A stretch of 35,229 bases of DNA from Burkholderiales bacterium (GTDB taxonomy: Bacteria; Pseudomonadota; Gammaproteobacteria; Burkholderiales; Casimicrobiaceae). The translations under genes were made by a program, and so were the position numbers. The notes beneath the pieces are model-generated. The model was not told the origin of the DNA. It was given only the letters and a program-made list of their open reading frames with translations, and made no database searches. This document shows positions 24,539-34,401 of the stretch, piece after piece (the stretch's first letter is position 1; every line of letters begins with the position of its first letter). Where the stretch lies: NCBI GenBank assembly GCA_025981645.1, contig JAICXH010000020.1, positions 1 to 35,229 of the forward strand, read 5' to 3'.

Positions 24539-26605
24539 ATGCCCGACTCGTCCGCGACGTTGCAAAAGCCCGCGATCGAAGCGTTCGGCGCCTCCGACGC
24601 TGATCTTGCGAACTCGATCCGGATCCTCGCGATGGATGCGGTCGAGGCGGCGAAGTCCGGGCATCCGGGCATGCCGATGGGGATGGCCGAGATCGCCGTC
24701 GCGCTGTGGACGCGCCACCTCAAGCATAACCCCGCCAATCCGCACTGGCCCGACCGCGACCGCTTCGTGCTGTCGAACGGCCACGGGTCGATGCTCCAGT
24801 ACGCGCTCCTGCACCTTACCGGCTACGACCTTCCGATGGCCGAGCTGCGCGCCTTCAGGCAGCTCCACTCGCGCACGCCGGGTCATCCCGAAACGGCGGT
24901 CACGCCTGGCGTCGAGACGACGACGGGTCCGCTCGGGCAGGGCCTCGCCAATGCGGTCGGCATGGCGCTCGCCGAGCGCCTGCTCGCCGAGACCTTCAAC
25001 CATCCCGGGCACGCGATCGTCGACCACCGCACGTGGGTCTTCGTCGGCGACGGCTGCCTGATGGAAGGCATCTCGCACGAAGCCTGCTCGCTCGCCGGAA
25101 CGCTGGGCCTCGCGAAGCTCGTCGCGATCTACGACGACAACGGCATCTCGATCGACGGGGCGACCTCCGGCTGGTTCACCGACGACACTCCGCGCCGGTT
25201 CGAAGCCTACGGTTGGAACGTGATCGCCGGCGTCGACGGGCACGACGTCGACGCGGTGAGCCGCGCGATCGCGAGCGCGAGGAACGAGCGCGGGCGACCG
25301 ACGATCATCTGCTGCCGCACGACGATCGGGCGCGGCTCGCCCGGCAAGGAGGGCAGCGCCGAGGCACACGGCGCGGCACTCGGCGAGCGCGAGGCGGCAG
25401 CGACGCGCAAGGCGCTCGGGTGGACGCACCCGCCTTTCGAGATCCCGCAGCCGATCTACGACCGCTGGAATGCGCGCAGCCGCGGCGCCGACGACGAGCG
25501 TGCGTGGAGCGCACGCTTCGCCGACTATGCGGCGCGCTATCCCGATCTTGCCGCCGAGTTCACGCGGCGTACGGCCGGCGATCTCCCGGACGGCTTCGAG
25601 CGCGCCGCGAGCGAACTCGTCGCCGCGCAGCTCGCCAAGGCCGCGTCGATCGCCACGCGCAAGGCGTCGCAGCAGGCGATCGAGGCGTTCGCGCGCGCAC
25701 TCCCCGAGATGCTGGGCGGTGCCGCCGACCTGACCGGATCGGTGTTCACCAACTGGTCGGGAAGCATCCCGGTGCGGCGCAGTGCGCCGGCAGGCAACTA
25801 CGTCAATTACGGCGTGCGCGAGTTCGGCATGGCCGCGATCGCCAACGGCGTCGCGCTCCACGGCGGCTTCATTCCGTACGTGGGAACCTTCCTCACCTTC
25901 TCCGATTACATGCGCAACGCGATCCGCATGGCGGCGCTGATGCACATCCGCTCGATCCTCGTGTTCACCCACGACTCGATCGGGCTCGGCGAGGACGGTC
26001 CGACCCACCAGTCGATCGAGCACACGGCGAGCCTGCGACTCGTTCCTGGTCTCGACGTCTGGCGCCCCTGCGACAGCGTCGAGACTGCCGTGGCATGGCG
26101 CGAAGCGCTCGCCCGGCGCGACGGACCCACGGCGCTCGTGCTGACCCGTCAGAACGTCGCAGCGGCGCCGCATGGTGCAGACGCGCAGGCGTCGATCGCG
26201 CGCGGCGGCTACGTCGTCGCCGATTTCGAAGGTGACGGTCGTCGGGCCGTCGTCATCGCCACCGGTTCGGAGCTGCCTCTGGCGCTCGCCGCACGTACGG
26301 CAGTCGCGACCGAGGGGATCGCCGTGCGCGTGGTGTCGATGCCGTGCACGCAGGCTTTCGACCGACAGGACGCCGCGTGGCGCGCGAGCGTGCTCCCGGC
26401 CGGAGTCGCGCGAGTCGCCGTCGAGGCCGGCGCGAGCGGCGGCTGGTATCGCTACGTCGGTGCAGCCGACAGCGCAGCCGCTGCGGTGATCGGCATCGAC
26501 CGCTACGGCGAATCGGCACCCGCGGGTGTGCTGTTCAAACACTTCGGATTCACCGCCGAGCACGTGGCCGATGCGGTTCGACGTGTCGTCGACGCGAAAA
26601 CGTGA
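24539..26605 (+). CDS. tkt: Transketolase
   Basis: A 688-residue thiamine-diphosphate enzyme that transfers two-carbon ketol units in the pentose phosphate and Calvin cycles. [19 protein letters not shown] (about 26-44) and [19 protein letters not shown] lie in the N-terminal part. The ThDP/metal motif [20 protein letters not shown] is at about 164-183. [18 protein letters not shown] (about 478-495) and LVLTRQ are C-terminal. The ATG at 24539 ([10 protein letters not shown]) fits the family; the longer open frame extends antisense into speD. It heads a plus-strand carbon-metabolism run, which would fit a cbbT role if the organism fixes CO2; no RuBisCO or phosphoribulokinase gene is in the window. 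Confidence 0.95.
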   Translation: MPDSSATLQKPAIEAFGASDADLANSIRILAMDAVEAAKSGHPGMPMGMAEIAVALWTRHLKHNPANPHWPDRDRFVLSNGHGSMLQYALLHLTGYDLPMAELRAFRQLHSRTPGHPETAVTPGVETTTGPLGQGLANAVGMALAERLLAETFNHPGHAIVDHRTWVFVGDGCLMEGISHEACSLAGTLGLAKLVAIYDDNGISIDGATSGWFTDDTPRRFEAYGWNVIAGVDGHDVDAVSRAIASARNERGRPTIICCRTTIGRGSPGKEGSAEAHGAALGEREAAATRKALGWTHPPFEIPQPIYDRWNARSRGADDERAWSARFADYAARYPDLAAEFTRRTAGDLPDGFERAASELVAAQLAKAASIATRKASQQAIEAFARALPEMLGGAADLTGSVFTNWSGSIPVRRSAPAGNYVNYGVREFGMAAIANGVALHGGFIPYVGTFLTFSDYMRNAIRMAALMHIRSILVFTHDSIGLGEDGPTHQSIEHTASLRLVPGLDVWRPCDSVETAVAWREALARRDGPTALVLTRQNVAAAPHGADAQASIARGGYVVADFEGDGRRAVVIATGSELPLALAARTAVATEGIAVRVVSMPCTQAFDRQDAAWRASVLPAGVARVAVEAGASGGWYRYVGAADSAAAAVIGIDRYGESAPAGVLFKHFGFTAEHVADAVRRVVDAKT

Positions 26606-27171
26606 CGATCGCGATCCGCCCTGCGACGCCCGGCGATGCCGCCGCGATTGCGCACGTCCGCATCGCGAGCTGGCGCGCGACCTATCGCGGCATCGTCCCC
26701 GATCCGTATCTCGACGCGATGCAGGACGCTCCCAGTGCCGCGCTGTGGGAGCGCGTACTCGCCGCGCACGCGGATGCGGCGACGGTCGTCGTCGCGACCG
26801 ATGGCAGCGACATCGTCGGATTCGCCGCCGCGAACCGGCTGCCGGAGCCCAAGCGAGGCCTCGACAGCGAGCTCACCGCCGCGTACGTGCTCCCGGGTTG
26901 GCTGCGCGCCGGGATCGGCAGGCGCCTCGTCCACGATGCCGTGCGCGCACAGCGCGACCGCGGCGCGAGCGCGATGATCGCCTGGGTCATCGCGAAGAAC
27001 CGTGGCGCGCGGACATTCTTCGAGCGGCTCTCGGGAGAGCTTCTGGTCGAGCAGCCCTTCGAGTGGGACGGGATCGAACTCGTCGAGGCGGGTTATGCGT
27101 TTCGCGACCTCGACGCGGTCGTCGCGCGGTGCAACGAGTGGCCGGCCGCCGCGCCCGGCAGGCTACACTGA
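26602..27171 (+). CDS. GNAT-family N-acetyltransferase
   Basis: A 189-residue acetyltransferase of unknown substrate. Motif A (acetyl-CoA pyrophosphate binding) is [19 protein letters not shown] (about 94-112, with RAGIGR). The N-terminus [20 protein letters not shown] and [11 protein letters not shown] are common in this family. The start is a GTG at 26602-26604 that overlaps the tkt stop by four bases (GTGA), so it is translationally coupled to tkt. gap follows after 13 bases. A GNAT gene inserted between tkt and gap is not part of the usual cluster. Confidence 0.82.
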   Translation: MTIAIRPATPGDAAAIAHVRIASWRATYRGIVPDPYLDAMQDAPSAALWERVLAAHADAATVVVATDGSDIVGFAAANRLPEPKRGLDSELTAAYVLPGWLRAGIGRRLVHDAVRAQRDRGASAMIAWVIAKNRGARTFFERLSGELLVEQPFEWDGIELVEAGYAFRDLDAVVARCNEWPAAAPGRLH

Positions 27172-27184
27172 TATCGGAGTCATT

Positions 27185-28201
27185 ATGCCGTTCAAAGTCG
27201 CCATCAACGGTTACGGCCGTATCGGCCGCAACATCCTGCGGGCACATTACGAGGATGGGAAGAAGCACGATCTCGAGATCGTCGCGATCAACGACCTCGG
27301 CAGTCCCGCGATCAACGCGCACCTCACCCGCCACGATACCGCGCACGGCAGGTTTCCCGGTACCGTCGGCGTCGACGGCGACGCGATGGTCGTCAATGGC
27401 GACCGCATTCGCGTATTCGCCGAGCGCAGTCCGGCGCGGTTGCCGTGGGGCTCGCTCGGCGTCGACGTGGTGCTCGAGTGCACGGGGCTCTTCGCGAGCA
27501 AGGAGAAGGCCTCGGCGCACCTCGACGGCGGCGCGAAGAAGGTCATCATCTCCGCGCCCGGGGGCAAGGACGTCGATGCGACGATCGTCTACGGCGTCAA
27601 CCACCAGCTCCTGAAGTCGACGCACACGGTGATCTCGAACGCGTCGTGCACGACGAACTGCCTCGCTCCGCTCGTCAAGCCGCTGCACGAGCGGATCGGC
27701 ATCGTCAACGGCCTGATGACGACCGTCCATGCCTACACGAACGACCAGGTGCTGACCGACGTCTATCACGAGGACCTGCGCCGCGCGCGCTCGGCGACGA
27801 TGAGCATGATCCCGACGAAGACCGGCGCAGCGTCGGCGCTCGGGCTCGTGCTCCCGGAGATGGCCGGCAGGCTCGACGGCTACTCGATCCGCGTGCCGAC
27901 GATCAACGTGTCGCTCGTCGACCTTTCGTTCGTTGCTGCGCGCGACACGACCGTCGACGAGGTCAACGCGATCATGAGGGCCTCGTCGGAGTCGGGGCCG
28001 CTCGCCGGGGGCATTCTGCGCTACAGCACCGAGCCGCTGGTGTCGGTCGACTACAATCACGACCCCGCGTCGTCGACGTTTGACGCGACGCTCACCAAGG
28101 TCTCGGGGCGCCTCGTCAAGGTGGCGAGCTGGTACGACAACGAGTGGGGGTTTTCGAACCGCATGCTCGACGCCACGATCGCGCTGATGTCGGCGCGGTG
28201 A
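27185..28201 (+). CDS. gap: Glyceraldehyde-3-phosphate dehydrogenase, type I
   Basis: A 338-residue glycolytic / Calvin-cycle dehydrogenase. The Rossmann motif is [10 protein letters not shown] (7-16), and IND (35-37) indicates NAD specificity. The catalytic Cys155 is in [12 protein letters not shown]; the general-base His lies in the later [12 protein letters not shown] region context. [13 protein letters not shown] marks the C-terminus. The ATG at 27185 is preceded by GGAG. It forms the run with tkt and pgk, interrupted by a sulfotransferase gene after 36 bases. Confidence 0.97.
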   Translation: MPFKVAINGYGRIGRNILRAHYEDGKKHDLEIVAINDLGSPAINAHLTRHDTAHGRFPGTVGVDGDAMVVNGDRIRVFAERSPARLPWGSLGVDVVLECTGLFASKEKASAHLDGGAKKVIISAPGGKDVDATIVYGVNHQLLKSTHTVISNASCTTNCLAPLVKPLHERIGIVNGLMTTVHAYTNDQVLTDVYHEDLRRARSATMSMIPTKTGAASALGLVLPEMAGRLDGYSIRVPTINVSLVDLSFVAARDTTVDEVNAIMRASSESGPLAGGILRYSTEPLVSVDYNHDPASSTFDATLTKVSGRLVKVASWYDNEWGFSNRMLDATIALMSAR

Positions 28202-28237
28202 CCGGGGGTCCGGGTTCCCCGGCCGGGCGACGCGACG

Positions 28238-29041
28238 ATGGCGACGAGCGATGCGCAGGCGATCGACGCCGACGTCTATGCGCTGTCGTACCCCAAAGCC
28301 GGACGCACCTGGCTTCGCGCGCTGATCGGCAAGCTGCTCGCCGACCGGTTGCGCATCCCGGAGCGATGGATCCTGCAGACCGAGTTCCTGACACGACGGG
28401 CAGGAACACCCGCGGTTCGCTTCGATCACGATGGCAGCGACCCGATGTCGGGAATCCGCTGGCAGGACATGCCGCACGATCGAAGCCGGTACGCCGGCAA
28501 GCGCGTATTGCTGCTCGGCCGGGACGTGCGCGACAACCTCGTGTCGGCGTACTTTCAGGCAACGCGCCGAATCCACGTCTGGACCGACGGGATCTCGCCT
28601 TTCCTGCTCGACGAGCGCTACGGGGTCGAGAAGCTGCTGGCGTTCTACCGGATCTGGTCGGAGAGTCGCGTCGTGCCGGCGGCGTTCATGTTCGTCCGCT
28701 ATGAGGAGCTGCACGCCGACACCGCGGGCACGCTGATGCGCGTGCTCGGGTTCCTCGGTATCGAGGCGAATCCCGAAGCGATCGCGGCAACCGTCGACTA
28801 CTGCCGCTTCGAGAACCTGCAGCGCGGCGAAGCCGAAGCACGCTTTGCCGATATGGCGCTCGCTCCCGGCGCGCACGGCGATCCCGAGTCGTTCAAGGTG
28901 CGTCGCGGCAGGGTCGACGGCTATCGCGATTACCTGTCTCCCGGCGACATCGCGCTGATCGACGCCGCGGTCGCCACACGTGGATGCGAGTTCACCGGAG
29001 GGAGCGAAGTCACTGATTGCCGCATCGATACGAAATCATGA
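28238..29041 (+). CDS. Sulfotransferase-domain protein (PAPS-dependent)
   Basis: A 267-residue cytosolic-type sulfotransferase. The 5'-phosphosulfate loop is [11 protein letters not shown] (17-27), the 3'-phosphate motif is [13 protein letters not shown] (about 94-106), and the C-terminal [16 protein letters not shown] (about 227-242) resembles the RKGxxGDWKN region that binds the PAPS 3'-phosphate. [11 protein letters not shown] is the usual YEDL motif. It would transfer sulfate from PAPS to a hydroxyl or amine of an unknown acceptor. Its stop overlaps the pgk ATG by four bases (ATGA), so it is coupled to pgk. A hairpin-forming CCGGGG/CCCCGG pair (28202-28222) lies between gap and this gene. 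Confidence 0.88.
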   Translation: MATSDAQAIDADVYALSYPKAGRTWLRALIGKLLADRLRIPERWILQTEFLTRRAGTPAVRFDHDGSDPMSGIRWQDMPHDRSRYAGKRVLLLGRDVRDNLVSAYFQATRRIHVWTDGISPFLLDERYGVEKLLAFYRIWSESRVVPAAFMFVRYEELHADTAGTLMRVLGFLGIEANPEAIAATVDYCRFENLQRGEAEARFADMALAPGAHGDPESFKVRRGRVDGYRDYLSPGDIALIDAAVATRGCEFTGGSEVTDCRIDTKS

Positions 29042-30297
29042 CGATGACCGATCGACCTGCTCCCGGCACCCACCCGCCACGCATCGGCGAGCACGCCGGC
29101 GCCGCGTCCGCACGCCGCTACCTGCGCCTCGCCGACATCGACGTCGCCGGACGGCGCGTGTTCATCCGCGCCGACTTCAACGTGCCGCTCGACGATACCG
29201 GCACGATCACCGACGACACGCGCATCCGCGCGTCGCTCGCGGGCATCCGCGACGCGCTCGCCCGCGGCGCCTCGGTGATGGTCACGTCGCACCTCGGACG
29301 CCCGGTCGAAGGAAAGCCGACAGCCGCCGACACGCTCGCGCCGGTGGCAGCACGTCTCTCGGAACTGCTCGGCCGCGACGTCCCGCTGATCCGCGACTGG
29401 GTCGACGGCGGCGCCTGGCAGCGAAGGCTCGTGCCCGGCGCGCTGGTGCTCCTCGAAAACTGTCGCCTCAACGTCGGCGAGAAGGCCGACAGCGTCGAGC
29501 TCGCGCAGAGGATGGCGAAGCTCCTCGACGTCTACTGCAACGACGCGTTCGGCGCGGCGCACCGCGCCGAAGCGACGACGCACGCGCTCGCACGTGTCGC
29601 CGCGATCGCCTGTGCCGGGCCGCTCGTCGCCGCGGAGATCGACGCGCTGACGCGCGCGCTTCTCGAGCCGAAGCGTCCGCTGGTCGCGATCGTCGGTGGC
29701 GCCAAGGTGTCGACCAAGCTCACGCTGCTGCGTACGCTGGCCGCGACCGTCGATTCGCTGATCGTCGGCGGCGGGATCGCCAACACCTTCGTTCTCGCGG
29801 CCGGCAACCGGATCGGGAAATCGCTCGCCGAGCCCGGCCTTGCGGACGAGGCGAAGGCGATCCTCGCCGAGTGGCCGAACAAGGTGCCGCTGCCGGTCGA
29901 TGTCGTCTGCGCGAAGCGCGTCGCCGCCGATGCCATCCCCGAGGTAAAGGCGGTCGCGGATGTCCTCGGCGACGATCTCATTCTCGATCTGGGCCCGCGA
30001 AGCGTGGCCGCGCTCGGCGCGATCGTCGCGGGCGCGGGAACCATCGTTTGGAACGGGCCGATCGGCGTGTTCGAGCTCGATCCGTTCGCGGGCGGGACGC
30101 GTGCGCTCGCGAATGCGATCGCCGATTCGCCTGCATGGTCGATCGCCGGGGGCGGCGACACGATCGCTGCGATCAACCGCTTCGGCGTCGCCTCGCGCAT
30201 CGATTACATCTCGACCGCCGGCGGCGCATTCCTCGAATTCCTCGAAGGACGGACGCTGTCGGCGATCGCCGTGCTCGAAGAGCGCGCGCAGGCGTAA
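29038..30297 (+). CDS. pgk: Phosphoglycerate kinase
   Basis: A 419-residue enzyme interconverting 1,3-bisphosphoglycerate and ATP with 3-phosphoglycerate. [14 protein letters not shown] (about 40-53), TSHLGRP (about 83-89), [25 protein letters not shown] (about 220-232), WNGPIGVFE and [13 protein letters not shown] (about 375-387) are the PGK motifs. The body is full length (family about 395), with ~25 extra N-terminal residues. The ATG at 29038 overlaps the sulfotransferase stop; ATG 29044 and TTG 29017 are alternatives. In many betaproteobacteria pyk follows pgk; here two AhpD-like genes do. Confidence 0.95.
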   Translation: MTMTDRPAPGTHPPRIGEHAGAASARRYLRLADIDVAGRRVFIRADFNVPLDDTGTITDDTRIRASLAGIRDALARGASVMVTSHLGRPVEGKPTAADTLAPVAARLSELLGRDVPLIRDWVDGGAWQRRLVPGALVLLENCRLNVGEKADSVELAQRMAKLLDVYCNDAFGAAHRAEATTHALARVAAIACAGPLVAAEIDALTRALLEPKRPLVAIVGGAKVSTKLTLLRTLAATVDSLIVGGGIANTFVLAAGNRIGKSLAEPGLADEAKAILAEWPNKVPLPVDVVCAKRVAADAIPEVKAVADVLGDDLILDLGPRSVAALGAIVAGAGTIVWNGPIGVFELDPFAGGTRALANAIADSPAWSIAGGGDTIAAINRFGVASRIDYISTAGGAFLEFLEGRTLSAIAVLEERAQA

Positions 30298-30341
30298 CAT
30301 CGGGCTGCAGGTCGATCGCCCCCACAAATCATCGCCGCGTC

Positions 30342-30386
30342 GCTGGAACCATCGCCGCTGGGATCGTCGCCACCGGAACCGTCGTC
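30342..30386 (+). repeat. Three imperfect 15-bp tandem repeats before the first AhpD-like gene
   Basis: GCTGGAACCATCGCC, GCTGGGATCGTCGCC and ACCGGAACCGTCGTC lie head to tail in the 93-base gap between pgk and the next gene, ending four bases before its ATG. No ribosome site is seen in the usual position, so the repeat occupies the translation-initiation region. Confidence 0.5.
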
Positions 30387-30390
30387 ACCT

Positions 30391-30864
30391 ATGAGTCAAC
30401 GAGTCGATTTCAACGCGACGGCGCCCGGCGCCTATGCGGCGATGCTCGGCCTCGAGCGCTACGTCAGGCAAAGCGGACTCGAGCACGGCCTGCTTGAGCT
30501 CGTCAAGACGCGCGTGTCGCAGATCAACCGCTGCGCATTCTGCATCGACATGCATACGCAGGACGCACGTGCAGCCGGCGAGAGCGAGCAGCGCCTCTAT
30601 GCGCTATCAGCGTGGCGCGAGACGCCGTTCTTCACCGCCCGCGAGCGGGCGGCGCTCGCGTGGGCCGAGGCGGTGACGCGCGTCGCCGACGCCGGCGTGA
30701 CCGACGTCGACTACGCCGCCGCGAGCGAGCACTTCGGCGACAAGGAGCTCGTCGATCTCACGCTCGCGATTGTCGCCATCAACGGCTGGAACCGGCTCGC
30801 GATCTCGTTCGCGACGCCGGCCGGCACCTATCGGCCGGCAGGCAAGCCGCTACCCGGCCGCTGA
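30391..30864 (+). CDS. AhpD-like carboxymuconolactone decarboxylase family protein (first of two)
   Basis: A 157-residue helical protein with the AhpD core motif RCAFCIDMH (Cys48, Cys51, His55). In the AhpD branch these residues form a thiol redox and proton-relay centre for peroxide defence. The start VDFNATAPGAYAAMLGLERYV and the C-terminal INGWNRLAISF are typical of the broad CMD/AhpD-type family often found near sigma factors. It is not a true 4-carboxymuconolactone decarboxylase, since the Cys-X-X-Cys pair marks the redox branch. The second AhpD-like gene follows after 15 bases; the pair probably acts together. Confidence 0.85.
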   Translation: MSQRVDFNATAPGAYAAMLGLERYVRQSGLEHGLLELVKTRVSQINRCAFCIDMHTQDARAAGESEQRLYALSAWRETPFFTARERAALAWAEAVTRVADAGVTDVDYAAASEHFGDKELVDLTLAIVAINGWNRLAISFATPAGTYRPAGKPLPGR

Positions 30865-30879
30865 CCCTGGAGCACGACG

Positions 30880-31242
30880 ATGGACCACCCGATGTATCCC
30901 GAATCGACGCGTGAGCTCTCCGCGATGCGGCGCGAGCTCGCTCCCGAGCCCCTTGCCGCGTTTCGCGCGTTCAGCCACGCTGCATTTGCCGACGGCGCGC
31001 TGCCGACGAAGATCAAGCAACTGATCGCCGTCGCCGTTGCGCACACCACGCAGTGCCCGTACTGCATCCGCGGACACACCGAAGCGGCGATCAAGAGCGG
31101 GGCGACGGAGAAGGAAGTCATGGAGGCGATCTGGGTCGCCGCCGAGATGCGCGCAGGTGCCGCCTACGCCCATTCCGCGCTCGCGCTCGACACGATGCGC
31201 ACGCTGGCGGGGGCCAAGGCCGACGCGCGCGCCGGGGGATAA
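30880..31242 (+). CDS. AhpD-like carboxymuconolactone decarboxylase family protein (second of two)
   Basis: A 120-residue protein, the usual size of the small CMD family. The AhpD core is QCPYCIRGHTEAA (Cys59, Cys62, His66), followed by GATEKEVMEAIWVAAEMRAGA. It differs strongly from the 157-residue neighbour, so the two are paralogues rather than a recent duplication. The C-terminal ALDTMRTL is common in the family. Ribosome site is weak (GGAGCACGACG). It would carry thiol redox chemistry in the cytoplasm; no AhpC gene is nearby. Confidence 0.85.
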   Translation: MDHPMYPESTRELSAMRRELAPEPLAAFRAFSHAAFADGALPTKIKQLIAVAVAHTTQCPYCIRGHTEAAIKSGATEKEVMEAIWVAAEMRAGAAYAHSALALDTMRTLAGAKADARAGG

Positions 31243-31249
31243 CGCCCGG

Positions 31250-31255
31250 TAGAAT
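31250..31255 (+). promoter_or_regulatory. Possible -10 box for fba
   Basis: TAGAAT lies 41 bases before the fba ATG at 31297. A convincing -35 was not found, so fba may instead be read mainly from upstream. The ribosome site GGAGG is 6 bases before the ATG. Confidence 0.35.
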
Positions 31256-31296
31256 CGGCAGTTCGTCCAACCGACCGACTCCCGACGGAGGCGTTC

Positions 31297-32361
31297 ATGC
31301 CCCTCGTTTCGATGCGCCAGCTTCTCGATCATGCGGCCGAGCACGGCTACGGGTTGCCGGCGTTCAACGTCAACAACCTGGAGCAGGTGCAGGCGATCAT
31401 GGCCGCGGCCGCCGAGACCGACAGCCCGGTGATCATGCAGGCGTCGGCGGGCGCGCGCAAATACGCTGGCGAGACGTTCCTGCGCCACCTGATCGAAGCC
31501 GCCGTCGAGAGTTATCCGAACATCCCGGTCGTCATGCATCAGGACCACGGGCAGTCGCCTGCAGTCTGCGAGTCGGCGATGAAGCTCGGCTTCTCTTCGG
31601 TGATGATGGACGGCTCGCTCGAGGGGGACGGCAAGAGCATCGCGAGCTACGACTACAACGTCGGCGTGACGCGCAAGGTCGTCGATCTCGCGCACGCGCA
31701 GGGCGTCACCGTCGAAGGCGAGCTCGGCTGCCTCGGATCGCTCGAAACGATGAAGGGCGACAAGGAGGACGGTCACGGCGCCGACGGGACGATGACGCGC
31801 GAGATGCTGCTGACCGATCCCGACCAGGCCGCGGACTTCGTCAAGGCGACCCAGCTCGACGCGCTGGCGATCGCCATCGGCACGTCGCACGGCGCCTACA
31901 AGTTCTCGCGCAAGCCGACCGGCGACATCCTGGCGATCGATCGGATCAAGGAGATCCATCGCCGCATCCCGAACACGCACCTCGTGATGCACGGCAGTTC
32001 GTCGGTGCCGCAGAACCTGCTCGCCGAGATCCGCGCGTTCGGTGGCGACATGAAGGAGACCTACGGCGTACCGGTCGACGAGATTCGCGAGGGCATCCGG
32101 CACGGCGTGCGCAAGGTGAACATCGACACCGACATCCGCCTTGCGATGACCGGGGCGATCCGCCGTTTCCTCGCCGAGAATCCGTCGAAGTTCGATCCGC
32201 GCGATTACCTGAAGCCGGCGATGCTCGCGGCGAAGGCGATCTGCAAGGAACGTTACGAGCAGTTCGGCTGCGCCGGCATGGCGCCGAGGATCGCGCCGAT
32301 GCCGCTCGGGCACATGGCGCAGCGCTACCGTTCGGGCGAGCTCGCGCAGGTCGTGCACTGA
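31297..32361 (+). CDS. fba: Fructose-bisphosphate aldolase, class II
   Basis: A 354-residue zinc-dependent aldolase interconverting fructose 1,6-bisphosphate with glyceraldehyde 3-phosphate and dihydroxyacetone phosphate. It belongs to the class IIB / CbbA-type group. [20 protein letters not shown] (about 19-38), the zinc motif HQDHG (about 81-85), VEGELGCLG (about 142-150), GTSHGAYKF (about 198-206) and MHGSSSVP are characteristic. The [16 protein letters not shown] stretch is near residue 275. Final gene of the tkt-gap-pgk run, and its last 37 bases overlap the convergent DUF1223 gene. Confidence 0.96.
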   Translation: MPLVSMRQLLDHAAEHGYGLPAFNVNNLEQVQAIMAAAAETDSPVIMQASAGARKYAGETFLRHLIEAAVESYPNIPVVMHQDHGQSPAVCESAMKLGFSSVMMDGSLEGDGKSIASYDYNVGVTRKVVDLAHAQGVTVEGELGCLGSLETMKGDKEDGHGADGTMTREMLLTDPDQAADFVKATQLDALAIAIGTSHGAYKFSRKPTGDILAIDRIKEIHRRIPNTHLVMHGSSSVPQNLLAEIRAFGGDMKETYGVPVDEIREGIRHGVRKVNIDTDIRLAMTGAIRRFLAENPSKFDPRDYLKPAMLAAKAICKERYEQFGCAGMAPRIAPMPLGHMAQRYRSGELAQVVH

Positions 32362-33209
32362 GCGCGCGCTGCGAGTAGCCCGCCGGACCGCGGCTCGACG
32401 GCGCCGACGCTGCGTACCGCGCAGGCTCCGAGCGGCAGCGCAAGCGCCTGCAGCACGTCGCCGTTCGACTCGCGCTGCACGAACACGACGATGGTTGCAT
32501 CGGTGCCCGCCTCGGCGGGGCGCTCGAGCGTCACGTGTGCATCGAGCCCGCCGGCCGCATCGACGGCGCCTGCGTCGGTCAACGCGCGCACGACGTGGGC
32601 GTGGACGAGCCGCACGCCGCGATTCTCACCGGAACGAATCTCCGAGACGAGTCCGTTGTCGGCATAGGCGGCAAACACTTTCGCGTCGCGGCGATCCGGC
32701 GCGTCTGCCACCTCCACGACCACGTGCAGCCGCACTTCATGCAGCGCGACCGTCGCGTCCGCGCCGATCGTCGCGCGTGCGGGCTTTCGCAACGCGGATT
32801 CGATTGCCCTGCCGGCGTCCTCGCGCCACTGCCGCACGGCGACACCCTGCACCAGCACTTCCGGGGTGTAGACGAACGAGCTGCGGTTCTCCCGCATCGC
32901 TTCATACTGCCGTGCGGTGTACGCAGGCGTTGCGAAGCGATCGCGCCAGCCGAGGCGATCCCAGTAGTCGACGTGAAAGGCGAGTGGAACTGCCCCGGCG
33001 CCCGGATCGCCTGCCGGGAAGCGTCCCGCGAGCCAGCGATCAGCGGGAGGACAGCTGTCGCAACCCTCCGACGTGTAGAGCTCGACCAGCGGTCTCGCGA
33101 CCGCCGCGCTCGCCGCGCGGCATTCCGTGCCGGCGAGCGAAGGTCCGCTCGCCGTCATGATGACGAACGATGCGAGCGCACCGAGGCGCGCGGACGTGGT
33201 GTTCAGCAT
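32325..33209 (-). CDS. DUF1223 family thioredoxin-like protein
   Basis: A 294-residue exported protein. A signal peptide is likely (about 5-27, [21 protein letters not shown]). The thioredoxin-like core has [20 protein letters not shown] (about 41-60; Cys50, Cys53 as a CxxC) and [20 protein letters not shown], which are the DUF1223 signatures. The last ~35 residues, with a CTTC pair, overlap the fba 3' end on the opposite strand. The ATG at 33207-33209 fits the signal peptide; GTG at 33231-33233 would add eight residues. Function unknown; a periplasmic thiol-redox role is only suggested by the fold. Confidence 0.85.
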   Translation of the reverse strand: MLNTTSARLGALASFVIMTASGPSLAGTECRAASAAVARPLVELYTSEGCDSCPPADRWLAGRFPAGDPGAGAVPLAFHVDYWDRLGWRDRFATPAYTARQYEAMRENRSSFVYTPEVLVQGVAVRQWREDAGRAIESALRKPARATIGADATVALHEVRLHVVVEVADAPDRRDAKVFAAYADNGLVSEIRSGENRGVRLVHAHVVRALTDAGAVDAAGGLDAHVTLERPAEAGTDATIVVFVQRESNGDVLQALALPLGACAVRSVGAVEPRSGGLLAARAQCTTCASSPER

Positions 33210-33308
33210 CGATTGTACGATCGTCGGCCCCACTTGCGTGATTCGCCGACGACTATGCTACGCTCGCCGACGCGCCGATCGGGCGCTCATGTCCAGACGG
33301 AGGCAACC

Positions 33309-33566
33309 GTGGGTCTGTTCCACATCATTTCGATGATCATCGTGGGGTTCATCGTCGGTGTGATTGCACGCTTCGTTTATCCTGGCGCGGTGCACATGGG
33401 ATTCATCGCGACCGCGATCGTCGGGATCATCGGATCGCTGATTGGCGGTGTGATCGGCGGCCTCATCTGGCGCTCCGCGGACGGCAAATACCATCCGGCA
33501 GGCTGGATCCTGTCGATCATCGGCGCGCTGATCGTCCTCTACATCTACCTGAATTTCGTGCACTGA
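33309..33566 (+). CDS. YeaQ/YmgE (GlsB) family small membrane protein
   Basis: An 85-residue inner-membrane protein of the transglycosylase-associated (YeaQ/YmgE/GlsB) family, which is often stress-induced; no catalytic activity is established. Three hydrophobic segments are visible: FHIISMIIVGFIVGVIARFV (4-23), GFIATAIVGIIGSLIGGVIG (about 31-50) and AGWILSIIGALIVLYIYL (about 64-81). It starts at a GTG (33309-33311) with GGAGG upstream. The longer open frame before it runs antisense through DUF1223. Divergent from DUF1223 by 99 bases. Confidence 0.88.
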   Translation: MGLFHIISMIIVGFIVGVIARFVYPGAVHMGFIATAIVGIIGSLIGGVIGGLIWRSADGKYHPAGWILSIIGALIVLYIYLNFVH

Positions 33567-33609
33567 CCCGCATTCGTTACACCGGTTGGACCGGGCCGGT
33601 GCGAAAGAC

Positions 33610-34212
33610 TCAGACAAGATCGGCGGCAGTGCCGAGAATCTGCTCGCGCAGATCGCGGTAGCGCGGAAGCTGCGGCGGATAGACGCAGACGTACTTGACC
33701 TGAGCCGCGGAGAGGCAGCGCTGCTTGATCGTCTCGAGCTTCTGATCGCGCGGATCGACGACGTGGTCGGGCTCGCGCGTGTCGACGATCGCGATGATCG
33801 TCATGTCGCGGTCGCAGACGACAAATCCGACGTGCTGGTTGGCGATCTTGCGGAACGCGCGCAGGCGCTCGAGGCCCTGCGGTCCGATCTTCACCTGCAG
33901 CACGTCGGCGAGGCGCACGCGCGCGAACACCTCATGGCGCGGAAAGGCGGCCTTCAGGAGCAGGAATACCGCGGCCTCCGACTTCGACAGGAAGCGCGGC
34001 CGCAGCAGGTAGAGCCCGGGGACTTCGGCCGACGACAGGAGGCGCGTCGTTTCGCCCTCGGTCCACGGGGCGAGCGCCGTCGGTCCATCGGCAGCGCTGC
34101 GTGCCGCGCTCTCCGCTTCGCGCCGCCTGCGCACGAGGCCGGCGACGACGACGATCGCGAGCAGCGCGATCGCCAGCGCAAACACCAGTCCCGACGTCAG
34201 CCAGGACGTCAT
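33610..34212 (-). CDS. DUF2726 domain protein with an N-terminal membrane helix
   Basis: A 200-residue protein. An N-terminal helix (about 8-26, GLVFALAIALLAIVVVAGL) precedes a basic RRRR stretch and a DUF2726 domain (about 70-190) with LSKSEAAVFLLLKAAFPRHE, VFARVRLADVLQ and HVGFVVCDRDMTIIAIVD. DUF2726 is a predicted nuclease-like (restriction-endonuclease-fold) family, and FVVCDRDMTIIAIVD with the following E/K residues fits that fold; activity is not shown. ATG at 34210-34212. The 190 bases upstream to the groEL terminator hold no gene. Confidence 0.8.
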   Translation of the reverse strand: MTSWLTSGLVFALAIALLAIVVVAGLVRRRREAESAARSAADGPTALAPWTEGETTRLLSSAEVPGLYLLRPRFLSKSEAAVFLLLKAAFPRHEVFARVRLADVLQVKIGPQGLERLRAFRKIANQHVGFVVCDRDMTIIAIVDTREPDHVVDPRDQKLETIKQRCLSAAQVKYVCVYPPQLPRYRDLREQILGTAADLV

Positions 34213-34401
34213 GCGGGCGGCTGCGCCGTGGCGGCGCGCACGGATGCCGGGAATGACCGATGCATAAGCGTTGCGATTTTACGGCAGTTCCGAGCAATCT
34301 GAAGCAGGTGTTTGAATTTTCTGGAATCAGCGGGCGCGGGCGTTGCGCCGCCGCAGCGTTTCCCCGCCCGGACGCACGGCTCGCGCTGCCGGCGCAACAA
34401 A

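Noticed and set aside
24446-26563. Long antisense open frame over tkt (705 codons)
   Set aside because: GC-rich third positions make such frames by chance. The product is His/Arg-rich without motifs, and tkt explains the region. The same applies to the frames antisense to gap, pgk and fba.
28202-28222. CCGGGG/CCCCGG hairpin between gap and the sulfotransferase as a REP-like element
   Set aside because: It lacks the GGTCAGG or GACCCC core of elements A and B and is short for this GC content.
33212-33217. TACAAT on the minus strand as a promoter for DUF1223
   Set aside because: It is only a few bases before the chosen ATG, so transcription would begin at or after the start codon. It is probably coincidental.
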